From: Macrocystis pyrifera
Taxonomy: Eukaryota > Sar > Phaeophyceae > Laminariales > Laminariaceae
Reading direction: 5' to 3'
Assembly (NCBI GenBank): GCA_031763025.1
Contig: JASSKH010000001.1
Span: forward strand, 26,202,118 to 26,266,117
Length of the DNA: 64,000 nt
Part shown: one piece after another, positions 10,883 to 21,339 of the stretch
Position numbering within the stretch: the stretch's first letter is position 1
Layout: every line of letters begins with the position of its first letter
Notes under the pieces: generated by a model
Database searches by the model: none
The model's input: only the letters and a program-made list of their open reading frames with translations
Told to the model about the DNA's origin: nothing
Position numbers and translations under genes: made by a program

Positions 10883-11081
10883 GTGCCGGCCGCTCGTCAT
10901 ATAAATATGGGGCATTTTTTTTACCCCGCCCAGGCAGGGTAAGCCTTGTACCAGGTATCACTCTGTTCGGCAATATTGATGTCCAGTAATAACGTAAGCC
11001 TCGCTGGGAGCTCGCGCCGTGTTAGCCGGTAGAAGGTGTCAGAGAAAAAAAAACAAGCAAGCTGTTGTTACTCGTATCGTC

Positions 11082-11260
11082 TTGAAGTACGTGCCACAGG
11101 AGAAACAATGTCAAGGCAGGACGCCAAACGCGAAGGTATTACCTACTGAGCTATAGGGGTAAAAGATCGACCGATTACCCAGCCCAGGGTAAAATCCTTA
11201 AAACACTCTGCCCCCCTCTGAACGGCGGGATCTTTGGGGCGTCGGTACCGTATACGCGCA
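11082..11260 (+). repeat. tRNA-related dispersed repeat, copy 3
   Basis: Contains AGGACGCC, TACCTACTGAGCTATAGGGGTAAAAGATCGACCGATTACCCAGCCC and CCTCTGAACGGCGGGATCTTTGGGGCGTC. These are the blocks of 665-1040 in the opposite orientation. Confidence 0.6.
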
Positions 11261-11329
11261 AGCGTTTTATAAATTTTGAAAATACGGCAGCTGTGAGTTC
11301 GACTGATTAAATAGTTGATACTCAACTTT

Positions 11330-11510
11330 GCAAGCTGCGTAATGCGCCTCGTCTATATTCCATTGCGTTTCTATAAAAGAAACGTTTGTCTATATTCCAT
11401 TGCGTTTCTATAAAAGAAACGTTCGAAATGAGATGGCTCGTCGACCCGTGTCCTGCCGACGACGCCAAAAGTGAAGGTGTTACTTGCTGAGCTGTAGGGG
11501 TAGAATATCT
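11330..11510 (+). repeat. tRNA-related repeat, copy 4, with a perfect ~40 bp tandem duplication
   Basis: TCTATATTCCATTGCG...AAAAGAAACGTT occurs twice in tandem (about 11352-11430). It continues through GTCCTGCCGACGACGCC and GTTACTTGCTGAGCTGTAGGGGTA. MITE copy 8 lies directly after it. Confidence 0.6.
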
Positions 11511-11511
11511 A

Positions 11512-11616
11512 TTACCGGGGTCCATAGTTAACAGGACCTATGGTATACATAAAAACCTATATATTTACATATTTTTACTAACAAATTTTGGTCCCGTTAA
11601 CTATGAACCCCCGTAA
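11512..11616 (+). mobile_element. TTACGGGGG MITE, copy 8
   Basis: TA | TTACCGGGGTCCATAG ... CTATGAACCCCCGTAA | TA, 105 bp, with the standard core. It sits at the 3' edge of the preceding repeat. Confidence 0.9.
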
Positions 11617-11995
11617 TAGCAATTACTAGGAAAAACAAGCAAAAAAACTGCTGTAGTGCATCGATTTTTTTCTCCTCGAACCTCATCTTTTTTAGGAACT
11701 GCAGTGCCCAGACACACCTGTTTACCTCTAATTCCGAAGTAAGTCGTGCCCCACGCAGGACTTCATTCGTTAAGGCCTGGAGGGGTCAAGCTTGGCGTTG
11801 ATACCCGGTTTATTTTGTTACCGCCGTGATGCCTCGGGCTGGGGTAAGGTTTTCGGTCGAACGGGGCGCGAATCCCCGGCTTTTCATTCACGAGACCTCA
11901 AAAGGGAAAAAGTGAGGCATGCCCTGTCGCCCGTGTGTACACCTGGTGTAAAAACTACAGCAAAGCTCGCTTCGCTCTCAACATAAGAATAAAGT

Positions 11996-12360
11996 CACCT
12001 GCTCACCCGCCTTGGCCAAAGCCACACAGTCCTGTAGGGAAACCTAATGCTTTAGGCAGCCGTCAATTACTACTTAACAATTTTGGAGCAACTCGCTTCG
12101 CTCAAAACACAGTAACTGCCACACCGCCTTGGCCAAAGCTACGCAGGTCTCCAGGGAAACTCAATACGTTAGGCGGCCGTCAACTACTATTTAGTACTTG
12201 GTAATTTTATATCTGGTAACTATTATGTCGATTCGCTAAAAACATAGTGACTGCCACACCGCCTTGGTCAAAGTTACGCAGGTCTTTAAGGAAGCTCAAT
12301 AATTCAGACGGTCGAATAAATTAGAGCTGTTCGCTTCGCTCAAGATAATACTAACTTCAC
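11996..12360 (-). repeat. Three decayed partial copies of the 3' end of an EndoV exon
   Basis: The last ~45 bases of the exon at 12361-12521, plus its 5' splice site, recur at about 11996-12045, 12112-12162 and 12247-12296. Shared strings are CCGCCTTGG(C/T)CAAAG(C/T) and AGTCT..AGGGAAAC (plus strand). Spacers also share GAGC..CTCGCTTCGCTC and TTAGGCGGCCGTCAA. The unit is about 112-132 bp. Confidence 0.7.
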
Positions 12361-12521
12361 CTGCCCACCGCCTTGGTCAAAGCCACGCAAGTCTCTAGGG
12401 AAACCCTGTGGCCGACTGACACGAACACTGGGTTGGTCACTGCGCAGCCCTTCCCCCCTTCCTTCGGCACGAGTGCCGTTCCCCAGATCGTTCCGGAAGC
12501 CCCGATCAGTTGCGATTCGCG
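12361..12521 (-). CDS. Endonuclease V, C-terminal core exon
   Basis: Encodes GASGTIWGTAL, then PVFVSVGHRVSLETCVAL and TKAV. This matches the C-terminal part of eukaryotic endonuclease V (G.SGT..G.AL ... P.(Y/F)(I/V)SVGHR.SL..A..L). The donor is GCAG|GTGAAG at 12360. An acceptor at GAGAG|CGC keeps phase 0 with the previous exon; an alternative acceptor starts at 12529 in another phase. On the minus strand a C-rich tract (12570-12616) precedes it, partly the poly(C) tail of a retroelement. The final exon was not found, and the frame has no stop before the donor. Confidence 0.85.
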
Positions 12522-12616
12522 CTCTCCCGCTGATAGTGAGGCGCGGACTCGCTGCAGGGTTAATGGCAAGGAGGGGAGGGGAGGGAGGGCGGAGCGGGGG
12601 GGGGGGGGGGGGGGGG

Positions 12617-12740
12617 CGCACTCATTTGTTGCTTGCCTTGCTCATTCGACCATTGACCACGCACCCCCTTCGAGATGGAGCACCGTCCCTACCTATTCCC
12701 AATAGAGACACCTCCAACATTTGTGCGCTCACTGCGTTTT
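12617..12740 (-). mobile_element. Retrotransposon 3' end, type B, copy 1, poly(C)-tailed
   Basis: On the minus strand: GTTGGAGGTGTCTCTATTGGG, CGGTGCTCCATCTCGAAGGGGGTGCGTGGTCAATGGTC and AAGCAACAAATGAGTGCG, then 21 Cs (G run 12596-12616 on plus). It matches the ends at 39031 and 56391. It lies just upstream of the EndoV exon on the same strand. Confidence 0.7.
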
Positions 12741-12747
12741 TTTTTTT

Positions 12748-12749
<2 letters not shown>

Positions 12750-12796
<47 letters not shown>
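12750..12796. repeat. G47 homopolymer
   Basis: An uninterrupted run of 47 Gs after a T11 run. No retroelement terminus was recognised next to it. Confidence 0.9.
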
Positions 12797-12798
<2 letters not shown>

Positions 12799-13217
12799 GA
12801 AGGTCGGAACACAATGTGAAGCCGATGGTATCGGCATTTACGGAAGTGGTGGTGGAAGCGGTGGGTGGTGGCGGTGGTGGTAGAAGTGGTGGGTGGTGCT
12901 CTTGTGTTGTTTGTTTTCTGTCGGTCCCAATGTTAATGCTGTCTTAGCGCTGCTGCTGCTGTGTGTGTTGTTTGCTGTTGTCGGTCTGGCGGGTTCATTG
13001 CTGTCGCTCTTATCGGTAATGGTCAATGTCTTTTCTTTTGACGGAGCAGCGGGTAAAAGTCTCGGGGAAAAAGTCAAGAACACAACATTCATACATACAC
13101 ACACACACAAAAAAAGAACGAAGCAAGGAAGAGACAAATACACCCGGTGCTCTCGCAAAGTACAGCGAGGATACAAGGTCGCGATGAACGGAGCGGGGGT
13201 GGGGGGTGGGGGGGGTG

Positions 13218-13405
13218 TACTCATGTCATGCATGGCAGCACAGTAGTCGTATGACCGTAGACTCTCGCATGCCTACAATGCCGGGAAGGGGCACGTCGGA
13301 CTTTCACCGACCTGGCAGACATTGCTCGCACCAAGCGCGAAGCGCCGTGTATGTGTTGGGCTAGTCGCATGAATGGTGAGCTGCATCGTGTCAATAACCG
13401 CCTGT
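13218..13405 (-). mobile_element. Retrotransposon 3' end, type A, copy 3, poly(C)-tailed
   Basis: Minus-strand reading: GGTTATTGACACGATGCAGCTCACC, CATTCATGCGACTAGCCC, ACGGCGCTTCGCGCTTGGTGC, the GGTCGGTGAAAGTCC block and CATGCATGACATGAGTACA. An interrupted C-rich tail follows (G-rich 13191-13217 on plus). Confidence 0.7.
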
Positions 13406-13581
13406 GAGGCGGACTTGGGGGGAGAAACGCCGGGGGAGGGCAATCGAAAATCGTGGTCGAGGTGCACACGTTGCGCGTTTTACATCCTCGTGGAAAAAAA
13501 CTGGCGAGAAATTTTAGGAGCAACGAAAACAATAGTGTTGCCGTGCGAAGTTACAATACAGCACCAGTACTAATGTTAACA

Positions 13582-13685
13582 TTACGGAGGACCATAGTAA
13601 ATGGACCAAATAGTGTTAGTAAAAATACGTGAATATATAGGTTTTTATGTATACCATAGGTCCTATTAACTGTGGACCCCCGTAA
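13582..13685 (-). mobile_element. TTACGGGGG MITE, copy 9
   Basis: Left end AACA | TTACGGAGGACCATAG; right end TGTGGACCCCCGTAA | TAGTG. The core reads TAGGTTTTTATGTATACC, so it is inverted relative to copies 1-8. Confidence 0.88.
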
Positions 13686-15198
13686 TAGTGGTCTACTACT
13701 ATTAAAATATCAATATTAATACCAGGTTTTTAATAGTGCTCGTAACAGTGGCCGATCCGCCGATCCCCACAACTTACAAGGCACGACATTTTCACGAGCA
13801 AAGATAGCAATACTGCAGCAGTGTGCTGAAAGAAGTTTCGTGAACATTTATCATCCTCGTCCTCATCAGCCACCCTGCGGTTATACGTCATAGATAAAGT
13901 CAAATCGTACGTTACAACGTATCGTAGCTCACACGAAAGTTTTTTTTTTTGTGTTTCATCGGTCGATCCGATCCGCAACGTCTATTATGAATAAAAAGAA
14001 CACCTAGGATGCCCATTTACTTGGTTTATGTTCTTCCGGGGAAAGATCGCACGCACGCGTACAAGAAAAGAGTTGTCCCACGCACTCGCGAACGAACGAA
14101 CGAACGAACGAGCGAACGCATGCACGCACGCTCTTAGCTCTCAACAGGAGCAACAACAACAACAACAACAACAGCAACAGCAGCAGCGGCAGCAGCAGCA
14201 GCAGCAACAACAACAACAACAACAGCCGGCAGGACCCCAGCCGGGGAACCCGGAATTCCGAAAAAAAAAAAAAAAAAGGAAAAAAAAAAAAAAAAGTTGT
14301 TGAGCTTGTTTAGCATGAACGACGCGACAGCAACAGAGAACTGACGGAAGGCGTCATCACAGCAGCTTGCACAGCCAAGGCTAAGGCTAATAAGTTGCGA
14401 CGTGCCGGGAAGGCGTTCTCCGGAAGGCCGGTACCTGACCGAGAATACATTTATTTCCCGTATGCTAGAGCTGTAGCCGGCACTTTCACGACTGCAGTCC
14501 CCTTTCGAGGGCAAACTTTTTTTAAGATCTGAGTGCTTCGTCCCCCGGATGGAACGGCAGCTAGTCCTGAAATGGTCAAGTCGCCAACTAATAATATTAA
14601 TAGTTATTTAACAGTCGGAATACAGTACCCAGTTATAGTTGTTTGCTGGAGGTGCCGACTATCGGACTCAACGGGTTTCCACAATTGTACGTAGGAAGGA
14701 TTATTGAATGCACCTTTCGGGAAGGACTGACTAGGCTCGCTCCGCATCGCCCGGCTTAAAGTTGGCAAGTCGGCCGACCAATCAGTTGGCTTCGCCAGCC
14801 AGCCGACTTTTGCCTACTAGGGTCAGCAAGTTGGCTAATGGCGCCTATCGATTACACGTTGGTCATGAAGTCCTGCCGAGAATCGCAGCTCTGCCGTTTG
14901 GACTCTGAAGCGAAACGTCAAACGGTCACAGCGGTAGTTGATTGTTGTGTCTGCCACCCTGTTGTTCTACAACAATGTGCAGCAGCAGCGCGAGCTTCAA
15001 CGTTGATCGCTCATATTAAAACATTGTTTTGTATTGCCGAATGCCATCGACCTATCAATTCGCTCGCGAGCTCGCTCACACACAACAACACACGCACGGC
15101 AGTAGAGCACAGCACCGCAGCGGACCTTTGTTTATACTCCGGAGTGCCCGACAAAAACCCGGCATTTGGTGAAGCTCGTACAGTCTGTAATAATCTAC

Positions 15199-15277
15199 CG
15201 CTCTGTCCCAAAATATAAGAAACTTTTTCATACTAATATTCAATAAAAAAGTTCATTATATTAATAGAGGACAGAGT
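15199..15277 (+). mobile_element. Stowaway-like MITE
   Basis: The left end CTCTGTCCCAAAATATAAG closely resembles the Stowaway (Tc1/mariner-type) consensus. The right end is GAGGACAGAG, its inverted partner. The interior is AT-rich (CAATAAAAAAGTTCATTATA). A TATTAATA at 15259-15266 breaks the right arm, and its removal improves arm symmetry only modestly. Confidence 0.65.
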
Positions 15278-15659
15278 GGCAAAACCATAGATACATACCA
15301 GCTATTTTTCAGGTCGCCAAAAAAAAAGGAGGTACAACTAGTGCGGTTTGTAGGTGTTCTCCCGCTTCCGCTGTATACAGCATGCACCATGGTTGGTTTG
15401 GCCGCGCCAGAAAATACAAAAAAAAAGTTGGGGAAGATCCCTCCTTCCTTGAAAAGTTGTCCTGTTAACTGTTGGCTGTGGACCCTACCTACTGCTGTGG
15501 TGGCATGCAGACGAGTCGCCATTCTTTTTTCGTACTACCCGTCACGAGGAGGAAACGCATGTAAAAACTTCCAAAAACGGGTTTTCGATAATTCAATCGA
15601 TCGAACTCATCTTTTGTGTGTGCGGGGGGGTACAGGATGTATGGGAGGGCGCGTGCGCC

Positions 15660-15730
15660 GGGGGGGGGGGGGGCGGGGGCAGGGCCGGGGGGGGGGGGGG
15701 GGGGGGGGCGCGCAGAAGGGGGGCGGGGGG
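15660..15730. repeat. G-rich tract
   Basis: Interrupted G runs (GGGGGGGGGG, CGGGGGCAGGGCC, G19, then GGGGCGGGGGG). No linked retroelement terminus was found. Confidence 0.6.
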
Positions 15731-16069
15731 AAGAGCAGAAGCACAACCGAATGTGTCTACGTTTCTACCTCACGAAAACAGTCGACCGGGAACATCATAG
15801 ATAGGGTAACAACGGCACCCAGCCCTGCGTGGCACACCAAACTCAACACCCGCACACCCACACCCACCAACAACGCAATCAATCGCCACCAACGAGCCGA
15901 CCAATAACCACCACCACCAACCAAAAAACGTAAATGAATCGCCACCGAGGAGCCGACCAACACCACCACCACCAACCAACAGACGCAAATCAATCGCCAC
16001 GAACGAGCCGAGCCGAGCAACCGCAACCTGCTACAATAATTTTACTACGTACCGTATTGGTTGTGTCGA

Positions 16070-16215
16070 TCCCTGTCGGCTTTCGACTTTCGGCGTTCGA
16101 TTTTCGACTTCGCGTTTGTTTTTTTTTTCAACTCCCAACTGTCCGCTTTCGATTTTCTTTGGCTTCCGAGTTTCTTCGGTTTCCGACGCTCGGCATTTTT
16201 CTTTTTGGCGGGGTT
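16070..16215 (+). repeat. TTTCGAC-type degenerate satellite
   Basis: Repeated TTTCG(A/G)C, TTCGATTTTCGAC and TTCGGTTTCCGAC units. It lies just downstream of an EndoV exon on the opposite strand and is probably intronic. Confidence 0.55.
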
Positions 16216-16227
16216 TCGGGTTATTAC

Positions 16228-16415
16228 GGCTTTCTTTAGATCTCGACTCGCCTCTCGCACGCCTGTCTTGGTCAGGCCGTCGACGTGCAGGAACGTCTTG
16301 CCCAGCCCCACCGTGCGAAGCCCGGTGGCAACGCCCAGGTGGCACGCGAGCCCCGCCCCCCGAGGGTGAAGCTTACCGTTGCCGTCTACGAAGAGGACAT
16401 CCGGCTCAAGATCTT
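16228..16415 (-). CDS. Endonuclease V, exon with the third catalytic Asp
   Basis: Encodes EDLEPDVLFVDGNGKLHPRG, then AGLACHLGVATGLRTVGLGK and TFLHVDGL. The Asp in LFVDGNG corresponds to the third metal-binding acid of EndoV (D110 in the E. coli enzyme), and the Gly/His block that follows is typical of the family. The acceptor GGGAG|AAGATC continues phase 1 of the previous exon. The donor is less certain: AAAGCC|GTAATA at 16228 keeps phase 0, while GGC|GTGCGA further upstream is an alternative. The N-terminal part of the apparent open frame, before EDLEP, is not EndoV-like and is read as intron. Confidence 0.85.
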
Positions 16416-16589
16416 CTCCCGCCCTCCAACCAGTAGCCACAGCCACAGCAGAGGGCGCGCCCGTGCGGCGGAAAATAGAGATGAAAGGAAAATGAGCGCG
16501 TGCGACGGCGAACGACAACAACAGAAGAAGAAGAAAAAGAAAAAAGGTCAGCGCTGGTTGACCAAAGAGTGAGCAAACGTGTGCGATGG

Positions 16590-16800
16590 TCGGTAGGTGG
16601 GTTGGATGGTAGGCCGGTCGGTCGGTCGGTCGGCCGGTCGATCTATCTGTCGACGGGTAGGTTGACTGGTCGGTCGGTCGGTTGGCCGGTCGATCTATCT
16701 GTCGACTGGTAGGTTGACTGGCTGGTAGGTCAGTCGGTTGGTCGGTTGGTCGGTCAGGGGGTGGGTTGGTTGAGTTATCGGTCGGTCGGAAGGTCAGTCG
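16590..16800 (+). repeat. (GGTC)n tetramer array
   Basis: About 210 bp of GGTC/GGTT units with two copies of GATCTATCTGTCGAC. It lies in the EndoV intron between 16416 and 17267. Confidence 0.8.
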
Positions 16801-17129
16801 GGGACGTAACCACCGTCGGAAAATGGTGTCACTCGTATATACGTCCTGCGGTAGGGCGAGCAAGCATACGGCCACGATGGGCGAAGCGCTTGGACGAAAC
16901 GACGATGGCGGTATGCATCAGCAAGTGGCTGCCTTCACTATCTCTGTCACTGGAAGCATGGCGTGGGGTGAGGTGGGATGGGACGAGGTGGGGCGGCGAT
17001 ATCGTCTGCATGCCGGCGGATTACGGGCAGGAGTGCGCAGCGTGGTTCGGGACTCCTGCAGGACAATGTCGGTCGTGCAGAGCAGAGTTGTAAGATACAT
17101 GCCGGAGCTACACCTATCTGCCGACGCCC

Positions 17130-17255
17130 CTTCCCCCCCCCCCCCTCTCCCCTTCCCCCCCCCTCCCTTTTGCTCTCTCCCCTCCCCCCTCCCTTCCCCT
17201 TCCCCCTCCTCTCTCCGCCCCCCCACCCCCACCCTTCCCCCGCTCTCTCCTCTCT
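17130..17255. repeat. Pyrimidine-rich (CCCCTCT)n tract
   Basis: Low-complexity C/T sequence on the plus strand, directly after the 49-base EndoV exon in transcript order, so intronic. The P/L- and G/R-rich frames here are not genes. Confidence 0.7.
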
Positions 17256-17267
17256 GCGCATATATAC

Positions 17268-17316
17268 CTGGCCGTTCTCGCCTCAGCTTCTCCACGAGTC
17301 GCACGAGGTGATCTAC
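17268..17316 (-). CDS. Endonuclease V, 49-base helix exon
   Basis: Sixteen codons plus one base encode VDHLVRLVEKLRRERP. This corresponds to the helix that follows FLAFRE in EndoV (human: VPFLLELVQQLREKEP). Clean splice sites surround it: TTTGCAG|GTAGAT and CGGCCAG|GTATAT. It enters in phase 0 and leaves in phase 1, as needed by its neighbours. Too short to be seen by ORF length alone; found by following EndoV homology. Confidence 0.85.
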
Positions 17317-17627
17317 CTGCAAACACCGACAGCACGGAACGCCGCGCGTAAGACAACCAAGTCAAAACACACACGGTACCGCTCTGTCTATCCGGGTTTA
17401 TATAAGCTACGTTTGATGCTCACAATAGAGGCCACACAGGGATGGTATTCGCTAAGCAGGGTGGCACTAGGTAGGCATGATACACATCTATCAACCTATC
17501 TAGACCACGTAACACCCAAGTACAACATACTCGGAGAAAAAAACTAACCCCCGTCTAGGGCGACCTCCCAAGCTAATTTTCTCGACAAATGGGGAGAGAA
17601 AGAGAGAGGAATTACTATTACGGGGGA

Positions 17628-17721
17628 CCATAGTAAATAGGACCAAATATTGTTGGTAAAAATAGGTAAATATATAGGTTTTATGTGTACCGTAGGTCGT
17701 AGTTACTATGGTCCCCCGTAA
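17628..17721 (-). mobile_element. TTACGGGGG MITE, copy 10
   Basis: ACTA | TTACGGGGGACCATAG ... ACTATGGTCCCCCGTAA | TAGTAGG. Slightly short (94 bp). Inserted in an EndoV intron. Confidence 0.9.
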
Positions 17722-18163
17722 TAGTAGGCAGGGGGGTTCGGGATTCTAACCCCATTGCAGCTGCGAGCATGTTTTTTTCCAGGCCAAGCTGTTAATACTT
17801 GAAATTAGAGTTGGCGTCATATTTTGTCTGTTCAATCCCATTCTAATTCCAAGTAGTTTGCCCCCCCGAAAAAAGTGGGTGTACATAGACAGTAGTTGTA
17901 TCCCACTCTACTTGTGCAAACCTAACACTCCTACCTGACCGTTGGTTATCAATGGCTATCGTGTACATCGAAAACCCTTATTTCTGTACACCTGACAGGT
18001 AGCTCCGAGGTAATGGTGTACATTTCACCACGGAAGACTACTCCTAGGAACCCGGAAGTACGTAGCTGACGGGTAATTGAGTGATTCTGGCGTGTATTGC
18101 ACACTCCCTTATTATACCCGACTGTTATCATAGCACTGTCGTTGTGGTCGTACCGTTAACCGT

Positions 18164-18256
18164 TTTTAGGGCTGTTAGGACTGCGGTCCCGGTTTGGGGA
18201 CAAACCACTCAAATTCCAAGTAGTTTGTCCCCAAAACGGGAGTGCAGCCCTAAAAG
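18164..18256. mobile_element. CTGCAGTCCCG foldback MITE, copy 1
   Basis: Palindromic: TTTTTAGGGCTG...GCGGTCCCGGTTTGGGGACAAACC...CAAGTAGTTTGTCCCCAAAACGGGAGTGCAGCCCTAAAA. It serves as the empty-site reference for the scar at 34122. Inverted flanking sequence at 18260-18310 and 18480-18530 suggests a larger foldback unit. Confidence 0.75.
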
Positions 18257-18738
18257 AGTCAAGAGCGCTGAGTTCGCGCAGGGGTGGTATCGTTTTTTTT
18301 TCAGCGGTCGATTTTTCCAAGATCGGGAAAAGGTTTTACCGTAACCGGATAACAAAGTGAAATTCGGAAGTATCTATTACCGGTCGAAAGAGATATGATA
18401 GCCTGCCGAAAATACCATGTTCGACTCTATTAGCACCCTTTATACTGTTTGTTAAGAAAGGAAAAGAAGAAAAGAAAAAGGGCCGCTGAAAAAACGACCG
18501 CAACTCTTGCGTGAACTCAACGCTCTTTCTACGGTATATATCCAACACCCTCCTATGTGTACGTGCCTCGCTCGAAGGCTAGGAATCCGGACAGGCAGTA
18601 CCGACTGCAGTGGCCATGGTGTGCATCTAACACCCTGCTACCTGACCATCAGCTCAGTCGCTACATCTACGTCCAGATGACCTACCAGTTGTAAAACCTG
18701 GCAACTACGTACGGAAGTCGATTTTTCGCGAGGTCGAG

Positions 18739-18739
<1 letters not shown>

Positions 18740-18771
<32 letters not shown>
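18740..18771. repeat. C31-32 homopolymer
   Basis: Uninterrupted C run inside an EndoV intron. No retroelement terminus recognised next to it. Confidence 0.85.
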
Positions 18772-18772
<1 letters not shown>

Positions 18773-18972
18773 AGAGGATTGTTCTTCTTCTCTTCCTTGT
18801 GCTAAAATTTGGCTGCAGAAGAAGCATGCCAGAGTCGTAGGAGTGCACCTGCGGTTGTCTGAGGCTTCTCCATTGACGAGGGCTCTTCTGTCTCACCCCA
18901 AAAAATGGGTATAAAGAGGAAAAAAAAAACGGGCACTCCTTAACCCGTCGGTCGAGCAATCCCGATACACTA

Positions 18973-19077
18973 TTACGGGGGTCCATAGTTAACGGGACCA
19001 AATTTTGTTAGTAAAAATACGTTAATATATAGGTTTTTATGTATACCATAGGTCCTATTAACTATGGACCCCCGTAA
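18973..19077 (-). mobile_element. TTACGGGGG MITE, copy 11
   Basis: CACTA | TTACGGGGGTCCATAG ... CTATGGACCCCCGTAA | TACG. The arms match almost perfectly, 105 bp. Confidence 0.92.
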
Positions 19078-19361
19078 TACGATAGAAGCGCACCCTTTTT
19101 TTTTTCGGGGCTCCCCCTCGCTTGAGGGGACTCTATCTCTCACACTCTCACACTGCATCATAATTTCGCAAAAACATGAACGCTTCTTCGCCCCAGCAAC
19201 AACTCCATGCCGCCAAGGTGTACGTGTGACGAAAATTCGGGGGGGAAAAAAACACGATTCAGATTTGGTAGCTCCTCGGTTAAGAGGGGCCCCCCCCCCC
19301 CCCGGCAGTCATGAATGTTTCGGCCAAAAAGTGCTGTAATAAGGCACCAAACCCTTTTCGT

Positions 19362-19450
19362 ACTGCACTGCACAAAAACATGTATCTTAGCTCTCATTCC
19401 GAGTAATTTTCCCCCAATTGTCCTCAAAGTGGGAGTGCAGTGCTGAAGAG
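19362..19450. mobile_element. CTGCAGTCCCG foldback MITE, decayed
   Basis: ACTGCACTGCAC...CATTCCGAGTAATTTTCCCCC...CAAAGTGGGAGTGCAGTGCT keeps the layout and right-arm end of the family. Confidence 0.4.
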
Positions 19451-19721
19451 ATTAGTTAGGGCATGCCTACTGTAGGTCTGTAACCAAAAGTATTCTAAAA
19501 ACACACGTTGTTGGGTAGCTAGTTCCTTAGGTGAGAAAGGAGCCCCCATCGACTACTTGCCTCATAAGGCATTTTTGTTATTTCCCCCTATCCTACGCTC
19601 AAAAGACGCCTTAGAAAGCGCCTACGATGGTGTGTGTGAGCACCATTCGACGCGAGTCGATAAAGAAAGTGCTCAGCTTCTTCCCTAGATAACAATGAAG
19701 GCATTCTCCATATAATGAGGA

Positions 19722-19745
19722 GGGGGGGGGGGGGGGGGGGGGGGG
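19722..19745. repeat. G24 homopolymer
   Basis: Uninterrupted G run in an EndoV intron. Confidence 0.85.
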
Positions 19746-20320
19746 AGTGCCCGCCATGTGACCCTACGGGAGAATATGAGTTTACGAAAGGAGGGGAAGT
19801 GAAAAGTAGTAAGTAGGGCAAAGACAATAGACGGGATGAAAGAAAGAGGGTTATGGTGAGTATCTTACACCATTTTGCCTGGCTTTAAGCTGACGGGTTA
19901 TTGTGTAGATCTGACACACCCTCCTCCCCCGCAACGGTATCTGGTTGCTGGCGTGTGCATCCCATGTACCTGGTATTCCGAATTTATTAATAGTACGTCA
20001 GTACGTCGGCGAGTTACTGCATCGCCCAAACTTGCATTAAGTTTCGATGTACTATCTCTGTCTCGTAATTTGTGACCGCAGAGATTATTACACCTCTCTA
20101 GGATGAAGCATCAGCTCGGACACTGGATGTGCTTCTGTAGATGCCAGTGGGTATGGAAAGAACGGATTGAAGTGAAGAAGAGACACACCTCGCAGGAGAC
20201 GTTTAGGAACCCGGACAGTAGCTTTAGGAACCCGGACAGTAGCTGGCTGTTAGCTCAGTGGTTTATGGCGTGCATCATATTTATTATTTGCTATTGCGTT
20301 TGCCATCCGACAAAGTGCTA

Positions 20321-20427
20321 TTGCAGGGGACCATAACAGCAAAAAGGACCAAATGTTGTTAGTAAAAAGGGTAACTATATAGGTTTTTGTGTGTATCGTA
20401 GGTCCTGTTTACCGTGGTCCCCCGTGA
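20321..20427 (-). mobile_element. TTACGGGGG MITE, copy 12
   Basis: GTGCTA | TTGCAGGGGACCATAA ... CCGTGGTCCCCCGTGA | TA. A TTAATA scar lies on the right target-site TA. Confidence 0.85.
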
Positions 20428-20435
20428 TATTAATA
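20428..20435. repeat. TATTAATA scar on the right TA of MITE copy 12
   Basis: The left flank of the MITE is GTGCTA, so the expected right flank is TAGC. It reads TA TTAATA GC, an exact 6-base addition. Confidence 0.7.
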
Positions 20436-20680
20436 GCATGAGCTTCAACGTTGATCACTCAGAAACATTCCCCGAAAGAAGAGGAGGAAGATAACCAAGG
20501 GAAAACCAAACAAGGAAACCTATCGGACTAGGCTACGGTAGACTATTGGGCTACATACGGTAGCGTACATGACCACAATAGCCTATGGAACTACAGTACC
20601 TTGGACGTTGACCACTCATATACATTGCCGGACAGAAGAAAACCAAGAGAAACCTCAACAGCAAGGAAACCTGTGCACGA
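20436..20680 (-). repeat. Relative of the minisatellite-bearing repeat at 10278-10690
   Basis: CAACGTTGATCACTCAGAAACATTCC, GAAGATAACCAAGGGAAAACC, then CTACGGTAG/CTATTGGGCTAC strings and GACGTTGACCACTC. This is the inverted flank sequence without the expanded 21-bp array. Confidence 0.6.
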
Positions 20681-20753
20681 AGTCTAACTCCCCCCCCCAA
20701 CAAAAACGCTCTGTCTGAACGCTAGCGTGTACATCTAACGCCGTGCCACGCAC

Positions 20754-20921
20754 CTCACGGAAGGCCAAGAAACCGGACAAGTACGGGTGCTCCATGGTCA
20801 CCCTCTGGAACGCCTCGTAGACGACTTGCAACGAAGGGAACGCCAGGACCACCAGAGACGCGCAGGCATTCTCCTCGCTACCCTTCACGAACGAAATGTC
20901 AACGCCTCCCACCAGTCGCAA
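20754..20921 (-). CDS. Endonuclease V, N-terminal catalytic exon
   Basis: Fifty-six codons, phase 0 at both ends. Reads LRLVGGVDISFVKGSEENAC, then SLVVLAFPSLQVVYEAF and HPYLSGFLAFRE. VGGVDISF holds the first catalytic Asp (D35 in E. coli), PYLSGFLAFRE holds the conserved Tyr region and the catalytic Glu (E89). Eukaryotic EndoV cuts inosine-containing nucleic acid, chiefly RNA, one nucleotide 3' of inosine. Acceptor GCGTCAG|TTG; donor CGTGAG|GTGCGT. The hexamer satellite at 20926-21272 borders the acceptor directly and probably acts as part of the intron's pyrimidine-rich 3' end. Confidence 0.92.
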
Positions 20922-20925
20922 CTGA

Positions 20926-21185
20926 CGCGGGGTCAGGGTCGGTGTCGGTGTCGGGGTCATGATCGGGGTCGTGATCGGGGTCATGGTCGGGATCAGGGTC
21001 AGGGCGGAGACTGGGGATAGGGTTGGGGTCGGTGTCGGGGTCGGGGTCGGGGTCGGGATGGAGGTCGTGGTCGGGATCAAGGTCATGGTCGGGGTCGGGG
21101 TCGGGGTCGGGTTTAGGTTTGGGGTTGGGGTCGGCGTTGGGGTCGGGGCCAGGGATGGGGTCAGGGCCAGGGTCGGGGTCAGGGC

Positions 21186-21229
<44 letters not shown>

Positions 21230-21272
21230 AGGTCGGGTTCAGGGTCAGGGTCGGGGTCGGGCGTTGGGGGCG
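20926..21272. repeat. (GGGGTC)n hexamer satellite inside the EndoV gene
   Basis: About 345 bp of GGGGTC/GGGTCA variants. On the minus strand it reads as (GACCCC)n and could be translated as Thr-Pro or Asp-Pro repeats. It separates two EndoV segments that are adjacent in homologues, and neither open frame spans both, so it is read as intronic. Confidence 0.8.
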
Positions 21273-21339
21273 GGAGTGGAGGGCGATCGGACGTGCCTCC
21301 TCCACCACCACCTCCGCCGACGCTTGCGGGCGGGTGAGA

